A program made the translations under genes and the position numbers. A stretch of 64,000 bases of DNA, taken from Qipengyuania seohaensis (GTDB taxonomy: Bacteria; Pseudomonadota; Alphaproteobacteria; Sphingomonadales; Sphingomonadaceae). The stretch is from assembly GCF_002795865.1 (NCBI RefSeq), contig NZ_CP024920.1:2515001-2579000 (forward strand), given 5' to 3'. Positions 43,227-51,871 of the stretch are shown one piece after another (position 1 is the stretch's first letter; every line of letters begins with the position of its first letter). The notes under the pieces were generated by a model, which saw only the letters and a program-made list of their open reading frames with translations, was not told the origin of the DNA and made no database searches.

Positions 43227-46200
43227 GCTTTCTCGCGCTTGCGAGCCTTGCGCGCGATCCCGGACAGGCCCTTTGTCAGCTGGAACAGGCCGTTGAGCCT
43301 GCTTTCCGGCGAGCTCCAGACCCGGCTGATCACCAGCTTCATGTCCGGCCGCAGTTTTGCGGTGCCCTGGAGACGATCGACATAGGCGATGAGGCCGGGG
43401 CCGTCGGGGAAGTTATCCTTGTGGAAGGTAACCAGCGTGCCTGCGGCGCCGACATCGATCTTGGCGATATTGGCTTCGATTGCCTGCAGCTTGATCCTGA
43501 TCAGCCTGACGAGGTTCTCCGTGGCCGAGGGCAGCGGGCCGAAACGGTCGATCATCTCGGCGGCAAGCGCCTCGATCTCGGCGGCATTTTCGGCGTCGTT
43601 GAGGCGGCGATACAGGGCCATGCGTACCGCCAGGTCGGGGACGTATTCCTCGGGGATCATGATCGGGGCATCGACCGTGATCTGCGGGCTGACGGTCTCC
43701 GGCTTGGCTTCTAGGCCCATCTCGCCGGCCTTGGCAGCAAGAATCGCGTCTTCCAGCATCGACTGGTAGAGTTCGAAGCCGACTTCGCGGATATGGCCCG
43801 ACTGCTCGTCGCCCAGGAGGTTACCGGCCCCACGGATGTCGAGGTCGTGGCTGGCGAGTTGGAAGCCTGCACCGAGGCTGTCGAGATCTCCGAGTACCTT
43901 GAGGCGTTTTTCTGCGACTTCGGAAAGCTGCGTGTCCTTCTCGTACGTCAGATAGGCGTAGGCGCGAAGCTTCGCGCGACCAACGCGGCCGCGCAGCTGG
44001 TATAGCTGGGCCAGCCCGAAGATATCGGCACGGTGGATGATGATCGTGTTCGCGCTCGGAAGGTCGAGACCGCTTTCGACGATCGTGGTCGCGAGCAAGA
44101 CATCGTACTTGCCTTCGTAGAACGCGCTCATGCGCTCTTCGATTTCACCTGCGCTCATCTGGCCGTGTGCGGACACGAATTTCACTTCGGGCACGTTCTC
44201 GTGCAGCCAGTCCGAAATGGCCTCCATATCGGATATGCGGGGCACGACGATGAAGCTCTGCCCGCCGCGATGGTGTTCGCGCAGCAGGGCTTCGCGCATC
44301 ACCATGTCGTCCCATTCCATCACGTAAGTACGTACTGCCAGCCGGTCGACGGGCGGGGTCTGGATGGTCGAAAGTTCGCGCAGGCCCGTCATCGCCATCT
44401 GCAAGGTGCGCGGGATCGGCGTGGCGGTCAGGGTAAGCATATGCACGTCCGCGCGCAGCTGCTTGAGCTTTTCCTTGTGCGTGACGCCGAAGCGTTGCTC
44501 CTCGTCGACGATGACGAGGCCGAGTTCCTTGAACTTGGTGTTCTTCGACAGGATCGCATGGGTGCCGACGACGATGTCGATATCGCCTTTCTCCAGCCCC
44601 TCGCGCGTTTCCTTCATTTCCTTGGCGGAAACGAGGCGCGACAGGCGGCCGACCTTGAGCGGGAAGCCGTTGAAGCGCTGGCTGAAGTTCTCGAAATGCT
44701 GGCGGGCGAGGAGGGTGGTCGGGGCGACCACGGCGACCTGCTGTCCGTTCATGGCGGCGACGAATGCGGCGCGCAGCGCGACCTCGGTCTTGCCGAAGCC
44801 GACATCGCCGCACACCAGCCGGTCCATCGGCCTGCCGCTTTCGAGGTCCGACAGCACGTCGGCGATGGCGCGGTCCTGATCGTCGGTTTCCTCGTACTGG
44901 AAGCGGTCGAGAAACTGGTTGTAGGGTCCTTCCTCCACTTCCAGCACCGGCGCTTTCTTGAGCGCGCGCTGGGCTGCAACCTGCATGAGTTCGCCCGCGA
45001 TCTCGCGGATACGTTCCTTCAGGCGCGCCCGGCGCTTCTGCCATGCCTCGCCGCCGAGCCGGTCCAGCTGGACCGCTTCTTCGGACGAACCATAGCGGCT
45101 GAGTACGTCGATATTCTCGACCGGGATGAACAGCTTGTCGCCGCCGCGATATTCGAGCTGGACGCAGTCGTGCTTCGACTTGCCCACCGCGATCGGTTCG
45201 AGGCCGAGATACTTGCCGATGCCGTGCTCGGTGTGGACGATCAGGTCGCCAACGGAGAGCGCCTGAAGTTCCGCCAGGAAGGCGTCGGCGTCCTTGCGCT
45301 TCTTCTTGCGGCGCACGAGGCGGTCGCCGAGAATGTCCTGCTCTGTGAGCAGTTCCATCTCGTCATTGGCGAAGCTGGCCTCAAGCGGCAGCACCATTGC
45401 GGCTGGCTTGCCTTTCGCCGACAGTCCCAGCGCTTCCTGCCAGCTGTCCGCAAGCGCGACAGGCTGGCCCGCTTCTTCGAGGATCGAGGCAATGCGCGAA
45501 CGGCTGCCGGTCGAATAGGTCGCGAGCAGCGGACGCTTGCCCGCATTGCCGAGCGATTTGAGGTGATCGGCAAGCGCCGGATAGACATTGTCGCCGCGTG
45601 CCCGCTCGGGTGCGAAATCGCGTCCCGAACGGAAGCCGAAGCCGACGACGCTCTCGCTCTCCGGCTCGTCGAAGGGCGTCGCGCGGTGGGCGGGGGCGTC
45701 GGCCAGGGCGGTCTTGAATTCGTCGTGCGTAAGGTAAAGCGCTTCGGGCTTGAGCGGTCGGTAATTGCCCTTGGCCTGACCCGTGGTCGCCGTGCGCTGC
45801 TCGTAATAATCGGACACATCGCCGATGCGCTCTTCCGCAGCGGCGAGCGATGCCTGGTCGATCACGACCAGATCGTCGTCACCCAGGTGATCGAACAGCG
45901 TCGTCAGGCGCTCTTCGAACAGCGGGAGCCAGTGCTCCATCCCCGCAAGCCGCCGGCCGTCGCTGACCGCTTCGTAAAGCGGGTCCTGCGTCGCATTTGC
46001 GCCGAACATTTCGCGATACCGGCTGCGGAAACGCTTGATACTGTCTTCGTCGAGCAGCGCCTCGCTGGCGGGCAGCAGCAAGTGATTGCCCAGCCGCCCG
46101 GTGCTCATCTGCGTATTCGGATCGAAGCTGCGCAGCGATTCCAGCTCGTCGCCGAAGAAATCGAGGCGCAGCGCCTCGTCCATGCCGGAGGGGAACACGT

Positions 46201-46708
46201 CCACGATTGAGCCGCGGATGGCGTATTCGCCCTTGTCGATAACGGTGTCAGTGCGGCTGTAGCCCTGCTTTTGGAGCAGCAGCGACAGGCTTTCGCGCCC
46301 GATCTCGGTGCCGGGCTTGAACTCGCGCACGCTCTCGCGAATGCGAAACGGCGTAAGCACGCGCTGGAGCACGGCATTTGCGGTTGTGACGACCAGCTGG
46401 GCGTTCGCCTTGCCCGTCTGCAAGCGGTGCAGGGCGGCCAGGCGTTTCGCGCTGACCGAGAGCGCCGGACTTGCGCGGTCATAGGGGAGCGAATCCCACG
46501 CAGGAAATTCGATGACTTCCAGTTCCGGCGCGAAGAAATGCGCGGCATCCGTCACGGCTCTCATCGCCGCATCGTCGGGCGCGATGAAAACCGCGCGTCC
46601 GGTGCTGGCCCGCGCGAGGTCGGCCATTACCAGCGGCTGCGCGCCGCGCGCCACCTGGGCCAGCGTCAGAGGCTGGCGAGCTTTGAGGATGCGGGAAAGG
46701 TCGGGCAT
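43223..46708 (-). CDS. mfd: Transcription-repair coupling factor Mfd
   Basis: Mfd removes stalled RNA polymerase and recruits UvrAB. The 1161-residue protein has the N-terminal UvrB-like region, the RNA-polymerase-interacting domain (about 480-560, with GDLIVHTEHGIGKYLGLEPI), and the RecG-like translocase with CGDVGFGKTEVALRAAFVA, the DEEQ motif VIVDEEQRFG, and LRGRVGRAKLRAYAYL. It ends with the TRCF domain. Length is typical. The stop codon shares a CTAG with the convergent EAL gene. Confidence 0.96.
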   Translation of the reverse strand: MPDLSRILKARQPLTLAQVARGAQPLVMADLARASTGRAVFIAPDDAAMRAVTDAAHFFAPELEVIEFPAWDSLPYDRASPALSVSAKRLAALHRLQTGKANAQLVVTTANAVLQRVLTPFRIRESVREFKPGTEIGRESLSLLLQKQGYSRTDTVIDKGEYAIRGSIVDVFPSGMDEALRLDFFGDELESLRSFDPNTQMSTGRLGNHLLLPASEALLDEDSIKRFRSRYREMFGANATQDPLYEAVSDGRRLAGMEHWLPLFEERLTTLFDHLGDDDLVVIDQASLAAAEERIGDVSDYYEQRTATTGQAKGNYRPLKPEALYLTHDEFKTALADAPAHRATPFDEPESESVVGFGFRSGRDFAPERARGDNVYPALADHLKSLGNAGKRPLLATYSTGSRSRIASILEEAGQPVALADSWQEALGLSAKGKPAAMVLPLEASFANDEMELLTEQDILGDRLVRRKKKRKDADAFLAELQALSVGDLIVHTEHGIGKYLGLEPIAVGKSKHDCVQLEYRGGDKLFIPVENIDVLSRYGSSEEAVQLDRLGGEAWQKRRARLKERIREIAGELMQVAAQRALKKAPVLEVEEGPYNQFLDRFQYEETDDQDRAIADVLSDLESGRPMDRLVCGDVGFGKTEVALRAAFVAAMNGQQVAVVAPTTLLARQHFENFSQRFNGFPLKVGRLSRLVSAKEMKETREGLEKGDIDIVVGTHAILSKNTKFKELGLVIVDEEQRFGVTHKEKLKQLRADVHMLTLTATPIPRTLQMAMTGLRELSTIQTPPVDRLAVRTYVMEWDDMVMREALLREHHRGGQSFIVVPRISDMEAISDWLHENVPEVKFVSAHGQMSAGEIEERMSAFYEGKYDVLLATTIVESGLDLPSANTIIIHRADIFGLAQLYQLRGRVGRAKLRAYAYLTYEKDTQLSEVAEKRLKVLGDLDSLGAGFQLASHDLDIRGAGNLLGDEQSGHIREVGFELYQSMLEDAILAAKAGEMGLEAKPETVSPQITVDAPIMIPEEYVPDLAVRMALYRRLNDAENAAEIEALAAEMIDRFGPLPSATENLVRLIRIKLQAIEANIAKIDVGAAGTLVTFHKDNFPDGPGLIAYVDRLQGTAKLRPDMKLVISRVWSSPESRLNGLFQLTKGLSGIARKARKREKA

Positions 46709-46763
46709 TGAAGGGACAGCGCGATAACGCGCCGCGTGTTCCCGTCAACGCACTATTGCGCGC

Positions 46764-47042
46764 TCAACGCGGAATATCGACGTAATCGAGCTCTTGCATC
46801 TTGGCCATCAGCGGGCCTTCGAAACGCGGCGGTGTGGGCTGGGTCTTAAGCGCCCATGCCATCACGTCGACGTCGTCTTCTTCGAGGAGCGCCTCGAACC
46901 AGCCAAGCTCTTCCGCGCCCCAATCGGCGTGATACCGGTCGAAGAAACCGCCGATCATGTAGTCTGCTTCGCGGGTGCCGCGGTGCCAGGCGCGAAACCG
47001 GGCGCGCTGTTTCCTGCCGTCGAAGGTGAGCAATTCTGCCAT
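46764..47042 (-). CDS. sdhE: Succinate dehydrogenase assembly factor SdhE
   Basis: SdhE promotes covalent FAD attachment to succinate dehydrogenase. The 92-residue protein contains the family core READYMIGGFFDRYHADW (the RGxxE-type region appears as RGTREAD) and FEALLEEDDVDVMAW. ATG 47042 (MAELLTFDGRKQRARF) is used; the frame is open to 47723, but that is antisense to recG. It is divergent from recG by 57 bases; sdh genes are not in the window. Confidence 0.92.
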   Translation of the reverse strand: MAELLTFDGRKQRARFRAWHRGTREADYMIGGFFDRYHADWGAEELGWFEALLEEDDVDVMAWALKTQPTPPRFEGPLMAKMQELDYVDIPR

Positions 47043-47099
47043 GGCTGCGCGGGTAGGGCACTCGCCAAATGCGCGCAAGCGGCTATAGCGCAAATCACT

Positions 47100-49163
47100 A
47101 TGCGGCCCGACGTGCTCAATCCCCTGTTTGCCGAAACCGACACGCTGGACGGCGTGGGTCCGAAGCTGAAGAAGCCGCTCGAGAAGCTTGGGCTCACCCG
47201 GATCAGGGATGTCGCCTATCACTTGCCGGATCGCTTCGTCACGCGCCGCGCGGTCGAAACGCTGGATGAAGCGGGTGAGGGCGAAAACATCGTCATTCGC
47301 CTGACGGTGACAGAACATCGCGGCGGCAGGTCGCCGCGCGCGCCTTACCGTGTTCTGGCGCAGGACAGCATCGGCAATGTGCTGGCGATCACCTATTTCG
47401 GCCGCGCTTCCTATACCGCGAAGAAGCAGCTCCCGGTGGGCGAGACCCGCTGGGTAGCGGGCAAGCTGGAACGGTATGGCGATATGCTCCAGATGGTCCA
47501 TCCCGACCATGTGGTGGAGGAGGGCGGCGATACTCTCCAGCGATTGTGCGAGCCGGTCTATCGCCTGTCGGAAGGCCTGACGCAGCCGAAAGTCGCAGGG
47601 CTGGTCGGGCAGGCGCTGGATCGCTGTCCCGACTTGCCGGAATGGATCGAGCCGACGCAGGTCGACAAGCATGACTGGCCCGCCTGGCAGGAGGCCATGC
47701 GCCTTGCGCACAAGGGCGAACACAAGGCGGCGCGCGACCGGTTGGCTTACGACGAATTGCTGGCCAATGCGCTGGCGCTGATGCTGGTGCGCGCGGACAA
47801 CCGCAAACGCAAAGGCCAGCCGTTGCAGGGCGATGGCAGCTATCGCGGAAAGCTGGACCTGCCGTTCCCGCTCACGGGTGCGCAGAAGCGGTCCATTGCC
47901 GAAATCGAAGGCGATATGGCGCAGGAAGCCCCCATGCTGCGCCTGCTCCAGGGCGATGTCGGTGCGGGCAAGACGGTCGTCGCGCTTGAGGCAATGCTGA
48001 TCGCGGTGGAGGCAGGGGCGCAGGCCGCCTTACTGGCGCCGACTGAAATCCTCGCCCGCCAGCACTACGAAAGCCTGCGCCGCATGGCGGAGCCGACCGG
48101 AGCGCAGGTCGCGCTCCTCACGGGGCGCGACAAGGGCAAGGCACGCGAGGGGACGCTGATGGGGCTGCTCGATGGCAGCATCGACATAGTCGTCGGAACC
48201 CACGCGATTTTCCAGGACAAGGTGGCCTATCGCAATCTGGCCATGGTCGTGATCGACGAACAGCACCGGTTCGGGGTCGGGCAGCGGCTGATGCTGGCGA
48301 GCAAGGGCAAACGCGCCCCGCATGTGCTCGCCATGACCGCAACGCCGATCCCGCGCACGCTGACGCTTGCCCAGTATGGCGAGCTCGATGTGAGCAAGCT
48401 GGACGAGCTTCCGCCCGGTCGCCAGTCGATCGACACCGTGGTCATGGGGCAGGACAAGATTCCCGCGCTGGCGGAACGGCTGGCCGCGCAATTCGAGCAG
48501 GGAAGGCAGGCCTTCTGGGTCTGCCCGATGGTCCGCGAAATGGACGGGCCAGAGGAAATCGCCGCCGCCGAGGCGCGCTATGCCTCGCTGAAGGAGCGGT
48601 TCGGCAACGACGTGGTGATGGTCCACGGCCAGCTGGCACCGGAAATGAAGGACGCCGCCATGGAGCGCTTCGCGCGCGGCGAGGCGCGCCTGCTGGTGGC
48701 AACTACGGTCATCGAGGTAGGGGTCGACGTTCCCAACGCGACGCTGATGGTCATCGAGCAGGCTGAACGCTTCGGACTGGCGCAGTTGCACCAGCTTCGT
48801 GGGCGCGTCGGGCGCGGGAGCGAGAAGAGCTTTTGCGTTCTCCTCCACGGCGAAAACCTGTCCGAAACGGCGCAGAAACGGCTGGCGCTGATGCGGGAGA
48901 CGCAGGACGGCTTCCTGCTTGCCGAAGAAGACCTGCGCCTTCGCGGTGGCGGCGAGTTGCTCGGCACGCGGCAGTCCGGCGACACGCCTTTCACGATCGC
49001 CAGTTTCGAACAGATCACGGAGCTTTTGCCCAAGGCCCACGACGATGCGCGCCTTCTGATGGAACGCGACGGCGGGCTGGAGGGCAAGCGCGGGGAGGCT
49101 GCGCGGATCCTGCTCTACCTCTTCGAACGCGATTTCGGCGTTAAGACCCTTAGGGGAGGCTAG
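47100..49163 (+). CDS. recG: ATP-dependent DNA helicase RecG
   Basis: RecG regresses stalled forks and migrates Holliday junctions. The 687-residue protein has the wedge/OB domain (about 55-160), Walker A LLQGDVGAGKTVVALEA, VVIDEQHRFGVGQR, TATPIPRTL, and LRGRVGRGSEKSFCVLL. ATG 47100 (MRPDVLNPLFAETDTLDGVG) is the family start; the earlier frame opening is antisense to sdhE. It shares the stop CTAG with the next gene. Confidence 0.95.
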   Translation: MRPDVLNPLFAETDTLDGVGPKLKKPLEKLGLTRIRDVAYHLPDRFVTRRAVETLDEAGEGENIVIRLTVTEHRGGRSPRAPYRVLAQDSIGNVLAITYFGRASYTAKKQLPVGETRWVAGKLERYGDMLQMVHPDHVVEEGGDTLQRLCEPVYRLSEGLTQPKVAGLVGQALDRCPDLPEWIEPTQVDKHDWPAWQEAMRLAHKGEHKAARDRLAYDELLANALALMLVRADNRKRKGQPLQGDGSYRGKLDLPFPLTGAQKRSIAEIEGDMAQEAPMLRLLQGDVGAGKTVVALEAMLIAVEAGAQAALLAPTEILARQHYESLRRMAEPTGAQVALLTGRDKGKAREGTLMGLLDGSIDIVVGTHAIFQDKVAYRNLAMVVIDEQHRFGVGQRLMLASKGKRAPHVLAMTATPIPRTLTLAQYGELDVSKLDELPPGRQSIDTVVMGQDKIPALAERLAAQFEQGRQAFWVCPMVREMDGPEEIAAAEARYASLKERFGNDVVMVHGQLAPEMKDAAMERFARGEARLLVATTVIEVGVDVPNATLMVIEQAERFGLAQLHQLRGRVGRGSEKSFCVLLHGENLSETAQKRLALMRETQDGFLLAEEDLRLRGGGELLGTRQSGDTPFTIASFEQITELLPKAHDDARLLMERDGGLEGKRGEAARILLYLFERDFGVKTLRGG

Positions 49164-49966
49164 AAGCCCAGCGTATCGAGCTCGCGCTCGACGGCGGGCC
49201 GGTAGCTGTCGCCGAACAGCCTCACGTGAAGCAGCCACATCCACAGCCGGTAGACGGGCTGCCGTTCGCGCCACCCCGATTCAAGGTCGAGCGCGGCGAA
49301 GAAACTCTCTGGAGGATGATCGAACACAGTCAGGCTCGCCGCGTCGACCTCGCGGTCACCCCAGCAGGCGCAAGGATCGATAAGCCCGGTTATCCGGTTG
49401 CCCGATGCCAGCACGTTGCCACCCCACAAGTCTCCATGCACGAAAGTTGCGACAGGCTTTGCCGGAATGATCTCTTCCAGCGCATCGGCCAGCTTCTCGA
49501 TCCGCCTGCCCAGTGATGGCTCGAGATGCGAAACATGGCATGCCAGGCGCCGCTCCGCCCAGAAGCGCGACCAGCTGTCGCATGGCGAATTCTCAACTTG
49601 GACGTGACGCAGGGCATAATCTTCGTGCCAGCCGTAACTCTCGCTGGTCAGCTCGCCCAATCCGAAGAGCGCTTCGGCAAGGCTATCCCATGCATTCTGG
49701 AAGGCGCCATCCGCTACGAGATGCTCTATAACGATTACATCATCGCGGCAGCCGATTACCCTTGGCGAAGGAGTGGAAGCTGCCTGCATTGCGCGCAGCA
49801 TTCCGGCTTCTACCGCAACGACGGGGCCGTATTTTGCCACGAGTTTGCGACCATCGGCCAGTCTGACCGCAGATGCACCAGAGATATCGCCGCCGGGGAA
49901 GCGCTCGATATTCTCGACAGCAGCACCGCAGATCGCTTCGATCGTCGCGAGCTGCTCCTCCGTCAT
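49160..49966 (-). CDS. Fructosamine/ketosamine-3-kinase family protein
   Basis: This 268-residue aminoglycoside-phosphotransferase-fold kinase has ISGASAVRLADGRKLVAKYG at the N-lobe, the catalytic loop FVHGDLWGGNVL, and the metal-binding IDPCACWGDREVD. Family members phosphorylate sugar adducts on proteins so that they fall off (deglycation). It is last gene in the phosphatase-AarF-kinase operon, overlapping the upstream stop as ATGA. The bacterial substrate is unknown. Confidence 0.9.
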   Translation of the reverse strand: MTEEQLATIEAICGAAVENIERFPGGDISGASAVRLADGRKLVAKYGPVVAVEAGMLRAMQAASTPSPRVIGCRDDVIVIEHLVADGAFQNAWDSLAEALFGLGELTSESYGWHEDYALRHVQVENSPCDSWSRFWAERRLACHVSHLEPSLGRRIEKLADALEEIIPAKPVATFVHGDLWGGNVLASGNRITGLIDPCACWGDREVDAASLTVFDHPPESFFAALDLESGWRERQPVYRLWMWLLHVRLFGDSYRPAVERELDTLGF

Positions 49967-51294
49967 GCTGTCTCCGTGAGAATCCGCTGGACGATCCCGC
50001 GGACATCCACCCGCGCGCCGAGCTTTGCACTGAGCAGGGCAGTACCGCTGACCTTGCGCTGGACGAAGAGCGTTTCGGGGGGAGGCAGGTGCCAGCTGGC
50101 CTTGTCCTTCGCGATCGGCATGACCTCGTTGCGGATTTGCGGGACGAAGGCGCGGTCGCCGAAATCCAGCTTTCCCTCGCGCGACATTTCCGTAACCACG
50201 ATATCGATGGCGCGGTCGATGCGTTCGGGGTGGCGCTCGATTGCCTGCGGGGCGATGAAACCGGCAGCGACCGCCTCGTCGCGTACGCGCGGGCGATCTT
50301 GGGCAAGTCCCGCTTCCAGCAATCTGCGGTAGTCGGCCGATATCGCGGGATCGACCATCCTCGCCGCACCGAAATCCAGCAGCACGATCTGGCCGGTATC
50401 CGCACGATAGCGGTAGTTCGCGAAGTTGGGATCGGTTTGCATGAACCCGAAATCGAACAGTTCGCGCCCGACCAGTTCGATGAGATTGGAAAAGGCAGTA
50501 TCGCGCACATCCTGCGGCTCGTCCGCAAGGGCCTCGATCGGGCGCCCTTCCTCGAAACTCATCGCCAGGATCTGCGAGCGTGTGAGTGCGGGATCGAGCG
50601 TCGGCAGGGCAAAACGATCATCGCCCTCGAGCAATTCGGCATAGCATTGCATCATGCGGCCTTCGCGCTCGTAATCCGCTTCCTCGCGCAATTGGGCCTT
50701 CGCTGCAGCGAGCATCGGCGCAATGTCGAGTTCTTCGGGCAGGAGGCCCGTCATCCTGAGCAGCCCGGCAACATTGTCGACATCGGATTCTATGCTCTGT
50801 GCGATGCCGGGATACTGGACCTTGATCGCCATGGTCTTGCCGTCGCGGGTCAGCGCACGGTGGACCTGGCCGATGGATGCGGCCGCGATAGGCCTCGGCT
50901 CGAACCGTCGGAATAGCTTGCGCCAATCCTTACCCCATTGTTCGGCAAGAACCTTGTCGAGCTGGCGCGGCGGCATGAAATCGGCCTGTTCGCGCAGGCG
51001 GGCGAGGATGGCGGCAAGTTCGGGCGGCAGGACATCGCCTGCGTCCATCGAGATCATCTGGCCCAATTTCATCGCCGCGCCGCGCATATGTGCGAGCCGA
51101 TCGGCAAGGCGTTTGGCATTGCCCGGCGTCAGCAGCATCTGATCCATGCTGGGGCGCTCGCCTGCGGCAAGGCGCCTCGCACCTTCGCCTAGCGCGCCTG
51201 CGACCATGCCTCCGGCAAGACCGCCGAAGCCTGCCAGCCTTCCTATGCGGGAAGAGGGAACCGAGCGCGCGCGGCGCTTGTCTTCATCCGCCAT
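49963..51294 (-). CDS. AarF/UbiB (ABC1) family protein kinase-like protein
   Basis: This 443-residue protein has the ABC1 family KxGQ motif MRGAAMKLGQMISMD, then IAAASIGQVHRALTRDG, the alanine-rich nucleotide loop of the family, and IVLLDFGAARMVD as the metal-binding motif. UbiB-type proteins support ubiquinone synthesis, but this is the shorter COQ8/ADCK-like form without obvious C-terminal membrane helices. It overlaps both operon neighbours. Confidence 0.9.
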   Translation of the reverse strand: MADEDKRRARSVPSSRIGRLAGFGGLAGGMVAGALGEGARRLAAGERPSMDQMLLTPGNAKRLADRLAHMRGAAMKLGQMISMDAGDVLPPELAAILARLREQADFMPPRQLDKVLAEQWGKDWRKLFRRFEPRPIAAASIGQVHRALTRDGKTMAIKVQYPGIAQSIESDVDNVAGLLRMTGLLPEELDIAPMLAAAKAQLREEADYEREGRMMQCYAELLEGDDRFALPTLDPALTRSQILAMSFEEGRPIEALADEPQDVRDTAFSNLIELVGRELFDFGFMQTDPNFANYRYRADTGQIVLLDFGAARMVDPAISADYRRLLEAGLAQDRPRVRDEAVAAGFIAPQAIERHPERIDRAIDIVVTEMSREGKLDFGDRAFVPQIRNEVMPIAKDKASWHLPPPETLFVQRKVSGTALLSAKLGARVDVRGIVQRILTETA

Positions 51295-51760
51295 TTTCGG
51301 ACAACATCACCGCGACCAGCGCCTGGGCCCCGGCATCGACTTCGCTCCAGGTAACGGCAAATCCGTCAGCGCCGCCGTAGTAGGGATCGCCGACTTCGCG
51401 TCCTTCCTGCCCGGGCACGATATCGAGCAGCATGGCGGTTTTCGCTTTGCCATTGCCCGGGTCGCGCCGCGCGATGTCCTGCATGTTCGAGCGGTCCATG
51501 CCGATGATGAAGTCGAACTCGTGAAAATCTTCTGCTGCCAGCTGGCGGCCGCGATAGCCGGTGATGTCGATCCCTTCGCTGCGGGCCTGATCGATACTGC
51601 GCGGATCAGGCGGCTCGCCGACGTGATAGCCAGCGGTCCCGGCACTATCGACCTTCACGTCGAGGCCCGCATTTTCAGCCGCGCGCCGGAAGGCCGCTTC
51701 GGCAAGGGGGGAGCGGCAAATGTTGCCGAGACACACGAACAGAACGGATTGGGAAGCCAT
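51284..51760 (-). CDS. Low-molecular-weight protein-tyrosine phosphatase
   Basis: This 158-residue enzyme has the CX5R loop at the N-terminus (FVCLGNICRSPLAEAAF) and the general-acid aspartate in GDPYYGGADGF near residue 125. These are the hallmarks of Wzb/Ltp-type phosphatases. No tyrosine kinase or polysaccharide cluster is adjacent, so the target is unknown. ATG 51760 (MASQSVLFVCLGN) is used; the longer frame is antisense to the next gene. Its end overlaps the AarF start by 11 bases. Confidence 0.93.
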   Translation of the reverse strand: MASQSVLFVCLGNICRSPLAEAAFRRAAENAGLDVKVDSAGTAGYHVGEPPDPRSIDQARSEGIDITGYRGRQLAAEDFHEFDFIIGMDRSNMQDIARRDPGNGKAKTAMLLDIVPGQEGREVGDPYYGGADGFAVTWSEVDAGAQALVAVMLSENGG

Positions 51761-51871
51761 ATCGCTTGAACGAGGCAGGCAGGCAGGGGTTTCCATGCTG
51801 CGGCGAATATCCGGTATGACTAGGAGAAAGGTCGAAATGCGCATTCCCTCGTAGTCTGCTATGCTCGGCCG

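Noticed and set aside
44033..46210. 725-codon open frame on the plus strand
   Set aside because: Antisense to mfd, which is complete and full of motifs.
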